DNA of 15,915 nucleotides. It comes from Pirellulales bacterium. GTDB taxonomy: Bacteria; Planctomycetota; Planctomycetia; Pirellulales; Thermoguttaceae. The stretch is from the NCBI GenBank assembly GCA_030607895.1, contig JAUWJC010000024.1, positions 1-15,915 of the forward strand, written 5' to 3'. The number at the start of each line of letters is the position of its first letter. The first letter of the stretch is position 1. The position numbers and the translations under genes are program-made. The notes beneath the pieces were generated by a model. The model ran no database searches. It was not told where the DNA came from and was given only the letters and a program-made list of their open reading frames with translations. Shown piece after piece: positions 1-7,828 of this stretch.

Positions 1-3
1 CCG

Positions 4-105
4 TGGAAAAAGGGGACAGGCACCTCGCGGCTACGGTTTTTCCCGCACTTCCGGCCGATATCTGCACCGAGTTTTCAACACCCCAGTGCCAGTCCCCATT
101 TTCCA
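4..105. repeat. Imperfect inverted repeat, REP-like stem-loop
   Basis: Bases 4-23 and 86-105 are inverted copies of each other, matching at 18 of 20 positions, around a 62-base middle. The left arm reads TGGAAAAAGGGGACAGGCAC. The A-run followed by GGGGAC resembles the arms of the palindrome at 8982-9062, so both may belong to one REP-like family. It lies downstream of the VWA gene, where it could also act as an mRNA 3' end structure; that role is inferred. No transposase gene is visible nearby. Confidence 0.6.
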
Positions 106-147
106 CTAACCGCTTACAGTTTGAGTTGAGTTGTTGAGTGCGAAAGG

Positions 148-180
148 TGGGCCTCGCTGCGCTCGACCCAGCCTACGACT
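148..180. repeat. Dispersed repeat overlapping the end of the VWA gene
   Basis: This stretch contains TCGCTGCGCTC followed by GACCCAGCCTACGACT. Bases 164-180 recur exactly, in the same orientation, at 6287-6303. The TCGCTGCGCTC core also appears in the palindrome at the right end of the window. The stop codon of the VWA gene (TAG, complement of 173-175) lies inside the shared 17 bases. The repeat therefore supplies the final codons of that gene. Confidence 0.6.
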
Positions 181-3151
181 TTCGATTCTTCCACACTTGC
201 TTCTTGGCTCGTAGCAGGCGTTCAGTATAACTGTCTTCTTCCGGTTTTTCTTCGGGGGTGATCGCCGGTTTGGCGGCCGGCCGGCCGGTTGGGATTTCCA
301 CGTCGGTGGTTGTCTCCGACGGGGTCTCGAACCGGGCACCGGCGCGGAGTTGGTCGAGTTGATCGGTCACTTCGGCTTTGCGGCTTTGCAGTCGCTCGAT
401 GGTCTCGGTCTGGGCAGGTTGCTTCCGGCGGCCGCGCACCCGGCCGACCAGAGCGGGAACCCAGGCAAAACCCACCTGTACGCGGCGGACGAAAACGTCG
501 AAGAAGAACAGGCAGCCGGCAACAAGCACCAGGTAGTACCAGACGTCCTGACTGCTGGTGGCCTTTGGCAGGTCGTGCCGGAAGGTGTTCACCGCCAGCA
601 GGGGCTCGATCGTTTGCGAACCCTCGGGCGCTTCGATTACCAGACCGGCCGAGCCGCCCTTGGGTATCATGCGGGCCAGTTCCGACAACAACGCTTCGTT
701 GGCCTCCCGATCGCGGAACTCATCGCTGTACGGCACGCTTACGCCGGTTCGGATAGGCGCCTGGCCCGCCCCGGGACTTATCAAAATGAAGTAACTTCCC
801 GAATTGTCGGCTGGAAAATCTCCCACATAGCGCCCCGGTGCGGTTTGACTCATCCTCAAGTCGACCGGCTTCAAGTCGGGACCAACCGCGGTGGCTGTTA
901 TGTTGAGGAAGTTGAGGAACTCGTCGTCCTTGTCCAGTGCCGTTACCACCACGCGGACGCGCCCGCCCTCGACGTCGGTTGCCACGGCGAACTTGCCCGA
1001 CCGGTCAACCGGCCGCATCGACCAGCGGACGATCTGCCCGAACAGCTTGTCGTAGTTCTTCCAATTTGTCCACTGGGTGGTCCAGCGGGCGCCGGTGTCG
1101 CTGGTGAAGGCCACCGTCTTACCCAGCCCGTAGGTCCATCCGGCCAGGATGGTGCAGTTGCGCTCGCCGACCGGCTTTGGCGATACGAGTGCCACTTCAA
1201 CCAGGGGGTTGTCCTTTCGGCTGGTCAGCACAAAGCCGTTGATGGGTGGGAAGGAGTCGATACGGCCGATCATCTCGTGCGGATACTTCACTTGCGGGCG
1301 GATACCGACCTTGCTTTCGTAGACCAGCGGCCGGGCCACTCGGCGGGCTTCCTTCATGAAGATGCGTGGCAGGGCCCGGGGATTCGTCACCCGATAGAAC
1401 TTGCCCCCACCGCCGGCGGCAATTGCCTCCAACAGCGGCACGGCGGCGTCGGTGCCGACGGCGACCGAGGAGATCGTGATGTTTTTTCCGCGGATTTGTC
1501 TCGCCAGGGCAGGGTAGTCGCTGCCGTGTGTCTGACCGTCGGTTAGCACAATCATGTGCTTGACCGCCGCCTCGACCCGCGATAGGGCCGTGTAGCCCTG
1601 CATCAGGCCGGGATGGAGATTCGTGCCACCGCTGGCACTTAGCCTGGCGATCCGTCGGGCAATTGCTCCGGGTGAGCGTGCGGGTCTGATGCGTACCACC
1701 CAGCGGGCGGTTGAATTGAACGCCACCACGCCCACGTAGTCCCGCGGGCCCAATACGCGGACCGCGGCAATGGCGGCCGCCTTGCTCATCTCGATCTTTT
1801 GCCCCGTCATCGAGCTTGAAGCGTCGATCACCAGCATCAGGGCGCCTGTCGGCACGACCTTGGCGCTTTTGATTTGGAAATCGACGGGCATGGCCTTTTC
1901 CAGTTCGGTGTTTGTCCATCCGCCGGCCCCAAAACTGTTCGGCCCGCCCAGCATTACCAACCCGGCGCCCATCTGCTGCGTATTGCGAACCAGCATCTCG
2001 ATCTGCGAGTCGGTGAAGCTCACCTGTTGGTTAGTCGACCGTGGCACGTCGGCCAGCACAACCGTGTCGAAAGGCTGTAACTCGGCCAGGCTGGCGAAGA
2101 GTTGATTGCTCGGCTGCACGGTCACTTCCAGGTTTTGTCGACCGAGCGCCCGGACAAACTGGTCGAACTGGCCCCGGTTTTCGTAATCCTCGATTACCAG
2201 CACCCGGCCCCGGCCGCGGATATGGGTGAAGGCAGTCGCCCGGTTATTCTGCGGCATGGCGTCGTCTTCGGGCCGATCGGGGATGAATCGGGCTTCGTAT
2301 GTGTAGAAATCGGGGTTGTCGATCTGCTGCCGGATGGAGAAGACTTTCTTGCCCGGCGGAAGCGACACCTGCTCCTCGCCAAGCACCACCGACCGGTCGC
2401 CAACCAGTTGCGAGAGGACCCATCGGCCCTTGACCGTGCCCGTTCGCTCGGCCGTCGGCTGCGTGGTGTTGGTGAGCACGGCCTTCAGGTCGAATGGTTG
2501 TCCGCGTCGGACATCGGCGGGCATGACCAGCCGCTCGACAATCACCTCGGCCCGGTCGCTGTATCGGATCGGCATCACGTCGACACCCACTCCGCTTGCC
2601 GAAAGCCCCCGGCCCTGCTCGGCGGCGTCGCCCAGGTTCTCGTTCCCGTCGCTCAGGATGACGATCCGCTTGGCGGCATCCTCGGGAAACGAGGCTTGGG
2701 CCAGCTTCATCGCGCCGGCCAGGTTGGTGTAGCCGGGGTCGAGAAGGCTCTCGATCATCGGCGCCATTTGCACGTCGTCGTCGAAGGGCGGAATCTCGAT
2801 TGCCGCGTCGCGACCGAACACGATCACCCCCACCCGGTCCTTGTTCTTGCGGTGCTTGCGGATGGCCCCGTTGACGTACTCGATCATCGCCCGGCGCCGC
2901 TGGGCCGGAATGCTCAGCGACTGATCGAGCAGGTAGATCACCGTAAGCCGATCGCTAAGGCGGACCATCCGCACTTCGGCCATCGCCAGGATCAGCAGCA
3001 CCAGCACCACGCTGCGAAGCAAAATGGCCGTCAGCCGCCGACCCCTTCCCAATGCGGCCAGACTCCGAAAGCTCCACCACCACAGCAAGGGCACCAACGC
3101 CAGAAGCGTCAAATACCAGGGCGATTCGAAGCTGATGTGGTAGCTGAGCAT
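173..3151 (-). CDS. Membrane protein with two VWA domains and an amidotransferase-like segment
   Basis: The 992-residue protein has two N-terminal membrane segments (about residues 12-30 and 42-58), like the BatA/aerotolerance N-terminal domain. A first VWA domain follows (about 68-200) with an intact metal site: D76-x-S-x-S80, T142 and D168 in LSDGNEN. Residues about 315-425 look like the glutamine amidotransferase-type fold (RVLVIEDYENRG; LVMLGGPNSFGAGGW). A second VWA domain (about 437-600) has D443-x-S-x-S447, T510 and D538. A C-terminal membrane helix near 870-890 precedes a charged, coiled-coil-like tail. Such proteins are common and uncharacterised in planctomycetes; a role in metal-dependent protein binding at the membrane is inferred. 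ATG at 3151 is the first start. The upstream bases are a CTGACCA-type repeat without a Shine-Dalgarno site. No MoxR or DUF58 partner lies beside it. Confidence 0.9.
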   Translation of the reverse strand: MLSYHISFESPWYLTLLALVPLLWWWSFRSLAALGRGRRLTAILLRSVVLVLLILAMAEVRMVRLSDRLTVIYLLDQSLSIPAQRRRAMIEYVNGAIRKHRKNKDRVGVIVFGRDAAIEIPPFDDDVQMAPMIESLLDPGYTNLAGAMKLAQASFPEDAAKRIVILSDGNENLGDAAEQGRGLSASGVGVDVMPIRYSDRAEVIVERLVMPADVRRGQPFDLKAVLTNTTQPTAERTGTVKGRWVLSQLVGDRSVVLGEEQVSLPPGKKVFSIRQQIDNPDFYTYEARFIPDRPEDDAMPQNNRATAFTHIRGRGRVLVIEDYENRGQFDQFVRALGRQNLEVTVQPSNQLFASLAELQPFDTVVLADVPRSTNQQVSFTDSQIEMLVRNTQQMGAGLVMLGGPNSFGAGGWTNTELEKAMPVDFQIKSAKVVPTGALMLVIDASSSMTGQKIEMSKAAAIAAVRVLGPRDYVGVVAFNSTARWVVRIRPARSPGAIARRIARLSASGGTNLHPGLMQGYTALSRVEAAVKHMIVLTDGQTHGSDYPALARQIRGKNITISSVAVGTDAAVPLLEAIAAGGGGKFYRVTNPRALPRIFMKEARRVARPLVYESKVGIRPQVKYPHEMIGRIDSFPPINGFVLTSRKDNPLVEVALVSPKPVGERNCTILAGWTYGLGKTVAFTSDTGARWTTQWTNWKNYDKLFGQIVRWSMRPVDRSGKFAVATDVEGGRVRVVVTALDKDDEFLNFLNITATAVGPDLKPVDLRMSQTAPGRYVGDFPADNSGSYFILISPGAGQAPIRTGVSVPYSDEFRDREANEALLSELARMIPKGGSAGLVIEAPEGSQTIEPLLAVNTFRHDLPKATSSQDVWYYLVLVAGCLFFFDVFVRRVQVGFAWVPALVGRVRGRRKQPAQTETIERLQSRKAEVTDQLDQLRAGARFETPSETTTDVEIPTGRPAAKPAITPEEKPEEDSYTERLLRAKKQVWKNRKS

Positions 3152-3169
3152 GGTCAGTGGTCAGTCGAG

Positions 3170-3188
3170 CCGGGCCGTGTCGGCCCGG
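3170..3188. repeat. Short perfect hairpin upstream of the VWA gene
   Basis: CCGGGCCG and CGGCCCGG (3170-3177 and 3181-3188) pair perfectly around a 3-base loop. It lies 19 bases upstream of the VWA start, within its likely leader, so it could affect translation there. No T-run follows on either strand, so it is not a canonical terminator. Confidence 0.4.
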
Positions 3189-3247
3189 AATTCCAATTGC
3201 GGCCACAGACCGCGTTAGTGGATGGAAGTGCGCCTTGTCCTTCCTCA

Positions 3248-3313
3248 CGGCATTTCCACGCATTGCAGCTTGTGGTTGTCGGTATCGAGCGAGTACGTTC
3301 TTCCGCGGCTGTC
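3248..3313 (-). repeat. Copy A of a 66-bp duplicated relic-like sequence
   Basis: This segment matches 6306-6371 in the same orientation at 55 of 66 positions, and at 41 of 44 in the part nearest 3248. Read on the minus strand, both copies keep one open frame ending LDT[D/N]NH[K/R]LQCVEMP. In copy A a TGA stop follows directly (complement of 3245-3247). Conservation of the frame suggests the 3' end of a once-coding sequence or a peptide-encoding repeat. An in-frame TAA lies about ten codons further upstream, so no intact gene remains. Confidence 0.6.
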
Positions 3314-3604
3314 GCGGACCAGGGCCGAGGGATTGTGCAATTAGCCTTCGCCGCGACCGTGAGTGCCCCAACAACTGAGCATCGCTGCCCGTCGCCTCAA
3401 CGCTCGGGCACCGCCAGCCTACAGGAATTGGCCACTTTTGGGAATTCCCCTGAGCGTCAGAAGAACGCGCGGACGGGTGCTTCTGGGGCGAGGTCCGGAG
3501 CCAGGTTGGGTTTAGCCAGTCGGACCAGGAATAGGCCGAGGCGGCGGAAGACATCCACCGACATACGGCGATCTGACCGCAGTGCCACTAACCCGGTTAA
3601 TCAT

Positions 3605-5974
3605 TCACCTCCGCTTCGTATAGCTCCACGAACCGAAACTAATCTGTCTTGTGGCACCTGTTCTCTGGACCAATTGTTCTGGAAACTGCTCCGGTAGCAG
3701 ATCGCCCAAGTCAAGCCGCTTTGGAGAGTCTCCGTTCTGCACCGTACGGTATCCCTCCCCCAGATCGCCGTTGGTCAGCAGCAGAAATGGCATTTCGTGG
3801 TCGAGTTTCGTCTTGATCCGTTGCCTGACATGATCCGGGAACTCCTCCACTTGAGTTGCGAGAACGACGAGATTGGCCCTGCACTCCTTTGCCGCGAAAG
3901 CCAGCTTGAGGAACTGGTCAGTTACTTCGGTCCAAGTATCTGCATCCTTTGGAGTATTGGAGAGAGTCTTGCACTCTCCGAAGATCAGGTAGCCGTCGCA
4001 GCATGCGATAAAGTCGACATCTCCTTCGACGTCATCTTTGCGATATTTCACTCCAGGAAGCCAGAAAAACCCTCGTCTGGTCATGTTGCGGAGGAACCGG
4101 CCAGCCCGCACGACTGGGACGATTCCTTCGTCAAGAGAATGGGCAACAGGCCAAGACAACGAGTACCCAATCCGAGCACGTCCCCGTAGCGATATCCGGT
4201 GACCACAGTTGGGACACAGGATCGGCCTTTGGATGTTGAGCCTCTCGACAAAGGCCTTTTGTTTGCAGTGCGCGCACGGCCCAATCTCCCAACGCCGCGT
4301 CACAATCGACTTGTCGGCCCAGTACTCCAGCAATGCCTCCAATGTCGCCTCCTCTGGGCTGTGACGACGGACGAAGTCCTCGAAGCGTTTCTTTCCGATA
4401 CGCTCGGTGCGTTCGGACACGCGAGCCAACACCCCAGTGATGCTCTCTAAGGAGTGACTATCGGACAGGTGGCTATTGCCGAGATTGCATTTTCCTTTGA
4501 TTTGGTCCGGCCTCAGAGTTCCCTGTCGCAGAACTTCAAGAATCAGACCTGCTTCGCCGGAGAAGTCCGTCGCGGCTTGATGCAGGCCCCCGAAACGCTT
4601 GATCGTCGGAAGGTAGCTGCTTCGCTTCTCATCATGAATAATCTCGTATCCGTGCTCACGAAGAAGTTCTTCGAGCACCTCCTCGGGTGACGGAACGTGA
4701 AAGCTGATGACCTCCTCGCTGGAGTTGCATCTAACGTTGATGGAGTCGATTCCGTCTCCGAAGCGAGGGATAACTGATTGCTCGAAGCTGGGAGGACATG
4801 GCCCGTTAAGAAGTTCTGGGACAATCGTGGATGCCGGCAACTGGATGTCCTTAACGGCTCGCCTCGTGCTTCTGTCGTCGAGAATGTCGACGAACCAACT
4901 CTCGCGTTTTTCCCTCACCCGGAACATCCTAGGAGAGGGCGGCGGGAATGTCAGTTGTCGGCTTTCGAGTTGTGCGGGCCAGGTTGTTGTGTACTCGAAC
5001 GGTAAAACCCGTGGGAGACGGTTCTTGGGCGGTTCGTAATCCACGTTCGTAATAGAGGTTCCTTGAAGGGCTTTGTGGAGTTCCGTGGCAAAGGCAATGC
5101 ATTCCTCCTCGCTTACGGACTCTGAGGTAACGACGCAGTAATCTGGCTTCGCACCGTAGGCGAGGAAGGCAACCAGCCATTCCTTGAGTCTACCAAGAAC
5201 CGCTGCATCGCCCGCTCGGTCGAATGGAACCGGGATGATCCACGTTGCGTGATCTGTATCGCTGGCCAGCCTCAGATTCCAGAACTGTGCGAGATCGCGA
5301 ATCACATCTCTGACGAGCACGATCGTTGGCTCAACTGGAGCACTCATCATGTGATGGGGATTGAGCCCGAACCCTGTTGCATCAAGCCAGCACAGCTTCC
5401 AGTTTTCGACGAAGTCCTTGCAGAGATCGACGAATTCGGCTGCGTCGTCGGAAGTGAAGGAGACATGTTCGTCTTGATACTCCTTAGCAAGATCCGGGTG
5501 ATGGACCCCAAACATTACAGCACAAAAGGGGGCCCATTGCGACGAAGAGTTTGTCGAGATCACCTTGAGCGGACGATTGAACCGTGACGGGGGTTTCCTT
5601 GCCTCGAACATCGCAATCACGGCCCTGTCAACACGAATGAACTCCTCGAATAGGGCTTTCTGGACATCTTCAGCAACCGAAAGTACCAGCGGTTTGTACT
5701 GCCGTGGCTGACACGCTTCGTGGATGACAGGGGCCCAACGTTCATCGTTGATGCCCACTCCGTACACGAAGTCAGGCCGCAGGTTCCCGAGGCGGAATTT
5801 GGTTAGGGGATCGGGATTCCCAGTATCGACCGGAAGGATGGGGCTGTACCGACCACCCCACAACTGACTGAGGAAGCGCACGACACGAATGAATTCCCCT
5901 GAAGCGGAGTCGTTGCCGATCAGGACGGCAAGTCTTGGCGGACGGACACGCAGATTGAGAAGCCGTTGCTCCAT
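3605..5974 (-). CDS. Unrecognised protein with zinc ribbon and PD-(D/E)XK-like nuclease motif
   Basis: I do not recognise the family of this 789-residue protein. Near the C-terminus a zinc ribbon (CAHC at 577-580, CPNC at 587-590) is followed by a restriction-endonuclease-like motif. That motif has an acidic site in EGDVDF (D652 or D654), then E667-C-K669 in FGECKT, and a glutamine (Q687) one helix later. The N-terminal half (RLAVLIGND; LWGGRYSPILPV) looks globular and soluble but has no named match. GC is visibly lower than in neighbours: 27 of 60 bases at 4621-4680 and 28 of 60 at 5461-5520, against 43 of 60 at 9601-9660. Duplicated repeats flank it, so transfer is likely. A nucleic-acid cleaving defence role is possible but inferred. 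ATG 5974 was chosen because a leader ORF stops one base before it; a TTG at 6016 would add 14 residues. Confidence 0.8.
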   Translation of the reverse strand: MEQRLLNLRVRPPRLAVLIGNDSASGEFIRVVRFLSQLWGGRYSPILPVDTGNPDPLTKFRLGNLRPDFVYGVGINDERWAPVIHEACQPRQYKPLVLSVAEDVQKALFEEFIRVDRAVIAMFEARKPPSRFNRPLKVISTNSSSQWAPFCAVMFGVHHPDLAKEYQDEHVSFTSDDAAEFVDLCKDFVENWKLCWLDATGFGLNPHHMMSAPVEPTIVLVRDVIRDLAQFWNLRLASDTDHATWIIPVPFDRAGDAAVLGRLKEWLVAFLAYGAKPDYCVVTSESVSEEECIAFATELHKALQGTSITNVDYEPPKNRLPRVLPFEYTTTWPAQLESRQLTFPPPSPRMFRVREKRESWFVDILDDRSTRRAVKDIQLPASTIVPELLNGPCPPSFEQSVIPRFGDGIDSINVRCNSSEEVISFHVPSPEEVLEELLREHGYEIIHDEKRSSYLPTIKRFGGLHQAATDFSGEAGLILEVLRQGTLRPDQIKGKCNLGNSHLSDSHSLESITGVLARVSERTERIGKKRFEDFVRRHSPEEATLEALLEYWADKSIVTRRWEIGPCAHCKQKAFVERLNIQRPILCPNCGHRISLRGRARIGYSLSWPVAHSLDEGIVPVVRAGRFLRNMTRRGFFWLPGVKYRKDDVEGDVDFIACCDGYLIFGECKTLSNTPKDADTWTEVTDQFLKLAFAAKECRANLVVLATQVEEFPDHVRQRIKTKLDHEMPFLLLTNGDLGEGYRTVQNGDSPKRLDLGDLLPEQFPEQLVQRTGATRQISFGSWSYTKRR

Positions 5975-5975
5975 C

Positions 5976-6035
5976 TCATGCCTGCCCGTTGAAAGCGTCG
6001 TTTGGAACCGATACAAGAAGAGGTTCGAAATCCAT
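5976..6035 (-). CDS. Putative 19-residue leader peptide, coupled to the nuclease-like gene
   Basis: An ATG at 6035 opens MDFEPLLVSVPNDAFNGQA and stops at TGA (5978-5976). One base later comes the ATG of the 789-residue protein, giving the junction TGAGATG. AGGAG (6046-6042) sits six bases upstream, the best-placed ribosome site in the window, while the main gene has only a weak one. This arrangement fits termination-reinitiation coupling. The alternative is that a single-base frameshift, natural or from sequencing, split one longer reading frame, since the two frames differ by one base. Confidence 0.45.
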   Translation of the reverse strand: MDFEPLLVSVPNDAFNGQA

Positions 6036-6041
6036 GGCGCT

Positions 6042-6046
6042 CTCCT
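6042..6046 (-). promoter_or_regulatory. Strong Shine-Dalgarno site of the leader ORF
   Basis: AGGAG on the minus strand lies six bases from ATG 6035. It is the reason to take that ATG, rather than TTG 6016, as the entry point for ribosomes on this transcript. Confidence 0.55.
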
Positions 6047-6286
6047 GGGGTGATTCTGTGGTCAGAACGCACGCAATCATTAGCTCCGTTTCCACCGCAG
6101 GGAGTGGAAGGAGTTGCCAGATACGTGGGTATCATCATGGCGAGTGGCAGTCAGGATGTCAACCACATATCTGGCGAGGGGCCTAGAGTCAGGGAAGTTT
6201 CCGGTCAGAGCGAACGTGGTCACTAAGCTTGGTTTGCGCCAGAGGGTTTGAACGGTTCGCTTGAGCGGTTCGGAGGCTGTATCAAC

Positions 6287-6371
6287 CGACCCAGCCTACG
6301 ACTCGCGGCATTTCCACGCATTGCAGCCTATGGTTGTTGGTATCGAGCGCGTAGCACCTTCCCTGGCGGTC
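6287..6371 (-). repeat. Repeat block: 17-bp dispersed repeat plus copy B of the relic-like sequence
   Basis: Bases 6287-6303 equal 164-180 exactly. Directly next to them, 6306-6371 is the second copy of the 66-bp sequence at 3248-3313 (55 of 66 identical). On the minus strand the frame reads LDTNNHRLQCVEMP and runs on into the adjoining repeat instead of stopping. Copies A and B bracket the low-GC nuclease-like gene about 3.06 kb apart. Confidence 0.6.
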
Positions 6372-6436
6372 TCAGACCATCTCCAGCCGCCCGATACCGG
6401 CTCTCTCGGTATCGCACCTGGGAGAACATGCGGCTC

Positions 6437-6466
6437 TTGACGGGTGGACGTAACAACCAGTATAGT
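6437..6466 (+). promoter_or_regulatory. Sigma70-type promoter for the TsaC-phosphatase fusion
   Basis: TTGACG (6437-6442) and TATAGT (6461-6466) each match consensus at five of six positions, with an 18-base spacer. Transcription would start near 6473, leaving a leader of about 87 bases before ATG 6560. This rules out the upstream in-frame ATG at 6428 for transcripts from this promoter. Confidence 0.6.
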
Positions 6467-6559
6467 AACATATTACGTCGATTAGAGACAAATGGTAACC
6501 GTTTACGGGGTTTGGCCCACGAACGCCTGGTGGTTGCAGGAACGGTTGGGCGTGCATCC

Positions 6560-7681
6560 ATGGCTGCTGAAGTAATTGACGTTCGCAATTCGAAGGACCC
6601 GTGTGATGTTGTACATCGGGCAGTTCGGGCATTGGTCGAGGGGAAGCTGGTGGTATTCCCCACCGAGACGGTCTACGGCCTGGCAGCCCGGGCGTTGGAT
6701 GAGCAGGCAGTCGAGCGGCTGATCGAAGTGAAGGGCCGCAAGGCCGGGCATCCGCTGGCCTTGGCTATCCGCGGCGCCAACGACGCCCGCGACTACGCAC
6801 CCAACATGAGCCCCCTTGCCCAAGGCCTGGCTCGGCGATGTTGGCCCGGCCCAGTCACGCTGGTCGTCGATAACTCCCATCCAAAAAGTCTCGTCAAACA
6901 GTTGCCCGAGAGCGTGCAAGAGGCTGTCTCGTGCGGGGGGACCGTTGGATTGCGAGTGCCCGGGCATAACATCGTCCTGGAAGTGCTGCAAATGATGGCC
7001 GGACCGCTGGTGTTCTCAAGCGCCAACCGGCACGAACAGCCCGACGCCCGTACCGCCGGGCAGGTCGTCGAAAGCCTGGGTGACGACGTCGACCTGGTGC
7101 TGGACGACGGACCGAGCCGTTATGGGGAGCCGTCGTCGGTGGTTCGGGTCGAGGGCAAGCGGATCGAGATGCTTCGCATCGGCGTGGTGCCCGAGAAAAC
7201 CCTGAAACGATTGGCCCGGTTATTGGTATTATTTGTCTGCACGGGCAATACGTGTCGCAGCCCAATAGCCGAATTACTCTGCCGGTCAATGTTGGCCGAG
7301 CAAGTCGGTTGCCGGTTGGATGAGTTGGGTGATCGGGGAGCGATTGTCATGTCGGCGGGCATCGCCGCCATGATGGGAGGCCGCGCCAACCTGCAAGCTG
7401 TCCGGGTGATGGCCGATGCCGGGTTGGACCTGAGCGGCCATCAGACACAACCGCTTACCCACTCGCTGGTCCGTCACGCCGACGTGATCTACGGCATGAC
7501 CGACTCGCACCGGCAGGCGATTGTGACCCAATGGCCCGATGCGGCCGAGCGGACCCGGTTGCTCTCGGCGAACGGCTCCGATATTGCCGATCCGATTGGG
7601 GCACCATTGGAGCGCTACCAACACTGTGCCGACCAAATCCGCCGCGAACTGGAAACCCGACTGGGAGAATTGGACTTCTGA
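6560..7681 (+). CDS. Fusion of threonylcarbamoyl-AMP synthase (TsaC/YrdC) and low-molecular-weight (arginine) phosphatase
   Basis: The 373-residue protein joins two enzymes. Residues 1 to about 210 are a TsaC/YrdC domain, which makes threonylcarbamoyl-AMP from threonine, bicarbonate and ATP for the t6A base of tRNAs. It shows FPTETVYGL (33-41), KGRKAGHPLALAI (58-70), WPGPVTLVV (95-103) and FSSAN (152-156). Residues about 221-373 are a low-molecular-weight phosphatase with the loop C227-TGNTC-R233, general acid D344 in DPIG, and T231 at the position that marks YwlE-type protein-arginine phosphatases. In Bacillus subtilis the homologues ywlC and ywlE are neighbours. ATG 6560 is supported by the promoter and the domain boundary; its ribosome site is weak (AGGAA at 6537-6541, about 18 bases away). 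In-frame sequence from 6248 is repeat-derived. Arginine rather than tyrosine specificity is inferred. Confidence 0.9.
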   Translation: MAAEVIDVRNSKDPCDVVHRAVRALVEGKLVVFPTETVYGLAARALDEQAVERLIEVKGRKAGHPLALAIRGANDARDYAPNMSPLAQGLARRCWPGPVTLVVDNSHPKSLVKQLPESVQEAVSCGGTVGLRVPGHNIVLEVLQMMAGPLVFSSANRHEQPDARTAGQVVESLGDDVDLVLDDGPSRYGEPSSVVRVEGKRIEMLRIGVVPEKTLKRLARLLVLFVCTGNTCRSPIAELLCRSMLAEQVGCRLDELGDRGAIVMSAGIAAMMGGRANLQAVRVMADAGLDLSGHQTQPLTHSLVRHADVIYGMTDSHRQAIVTQWPDAAERTRLLSANGSDIADPIGAPLERYQHCADQIRRELETRLGELDF

Positions 7682-7828
7682 ATCGAGAATTGACAACGAT
7701 ATCACGGTTCGATGTGCATCAGCCCTGCAGTCGTTGCTCCAACTACCAACGCGAACGGGTCGAACGAAAAAATGTAGCACTCCTGTAGAACTCGACTCTT
7801 CAGAAGTCAAAAAGGACTCGCGCCAAAT

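Larger units (their letters stand above)
3152..3604. other. Gene-free stretch between the VWA and nuclease-like genes
   Basis: I find no convincing gene here. It holds the hairpin at 3170-3188, a GGTCAGT tandem next to the VWA start, and copy A of a duplicated relic-like repeat (3248-3313). A minus-strand ORF of about 35 codons around 3455-3563 has no recognisable product. No strong promoter or terminator is evident. Confidence 0.5.
6036..6559. other. Divergent intergenic region with repeats and one promoter
   Basis: This region separates the minus-strand nuclease-like unit from the plus-strand TsaC fusion. It holds the ribosome site of the leader ORF, the repeat block 6287-6371, and a sigma70-type promoter at 6437-6466. 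I see no gene in it, and no clear promoter for the minus-strand unit. Confidence 0.5.

Noticed and set aside
350..1546. 398-codon plus-strand ORF
   Set aside because: It runs antisense to the VWA gene, whose domains are intact; the translation has no domain character and high GC keeps shadow frames open.
2102..3697. 531-codon plus-strand ORF
   Set aside because: It is a shadow of the VWA gene that continues through repeat sequence; it has no recognisable motif.
6248..6559. N-terminal extension of the TsaC fusion from 6248 or from ATG 6428
   Set aside because: The extension translates repeat sequence, and the sigma70-type promoter at 6437-6466 lies downstream of both starts. ATG 6428 does have a fair GGGAG site, so it was considered.
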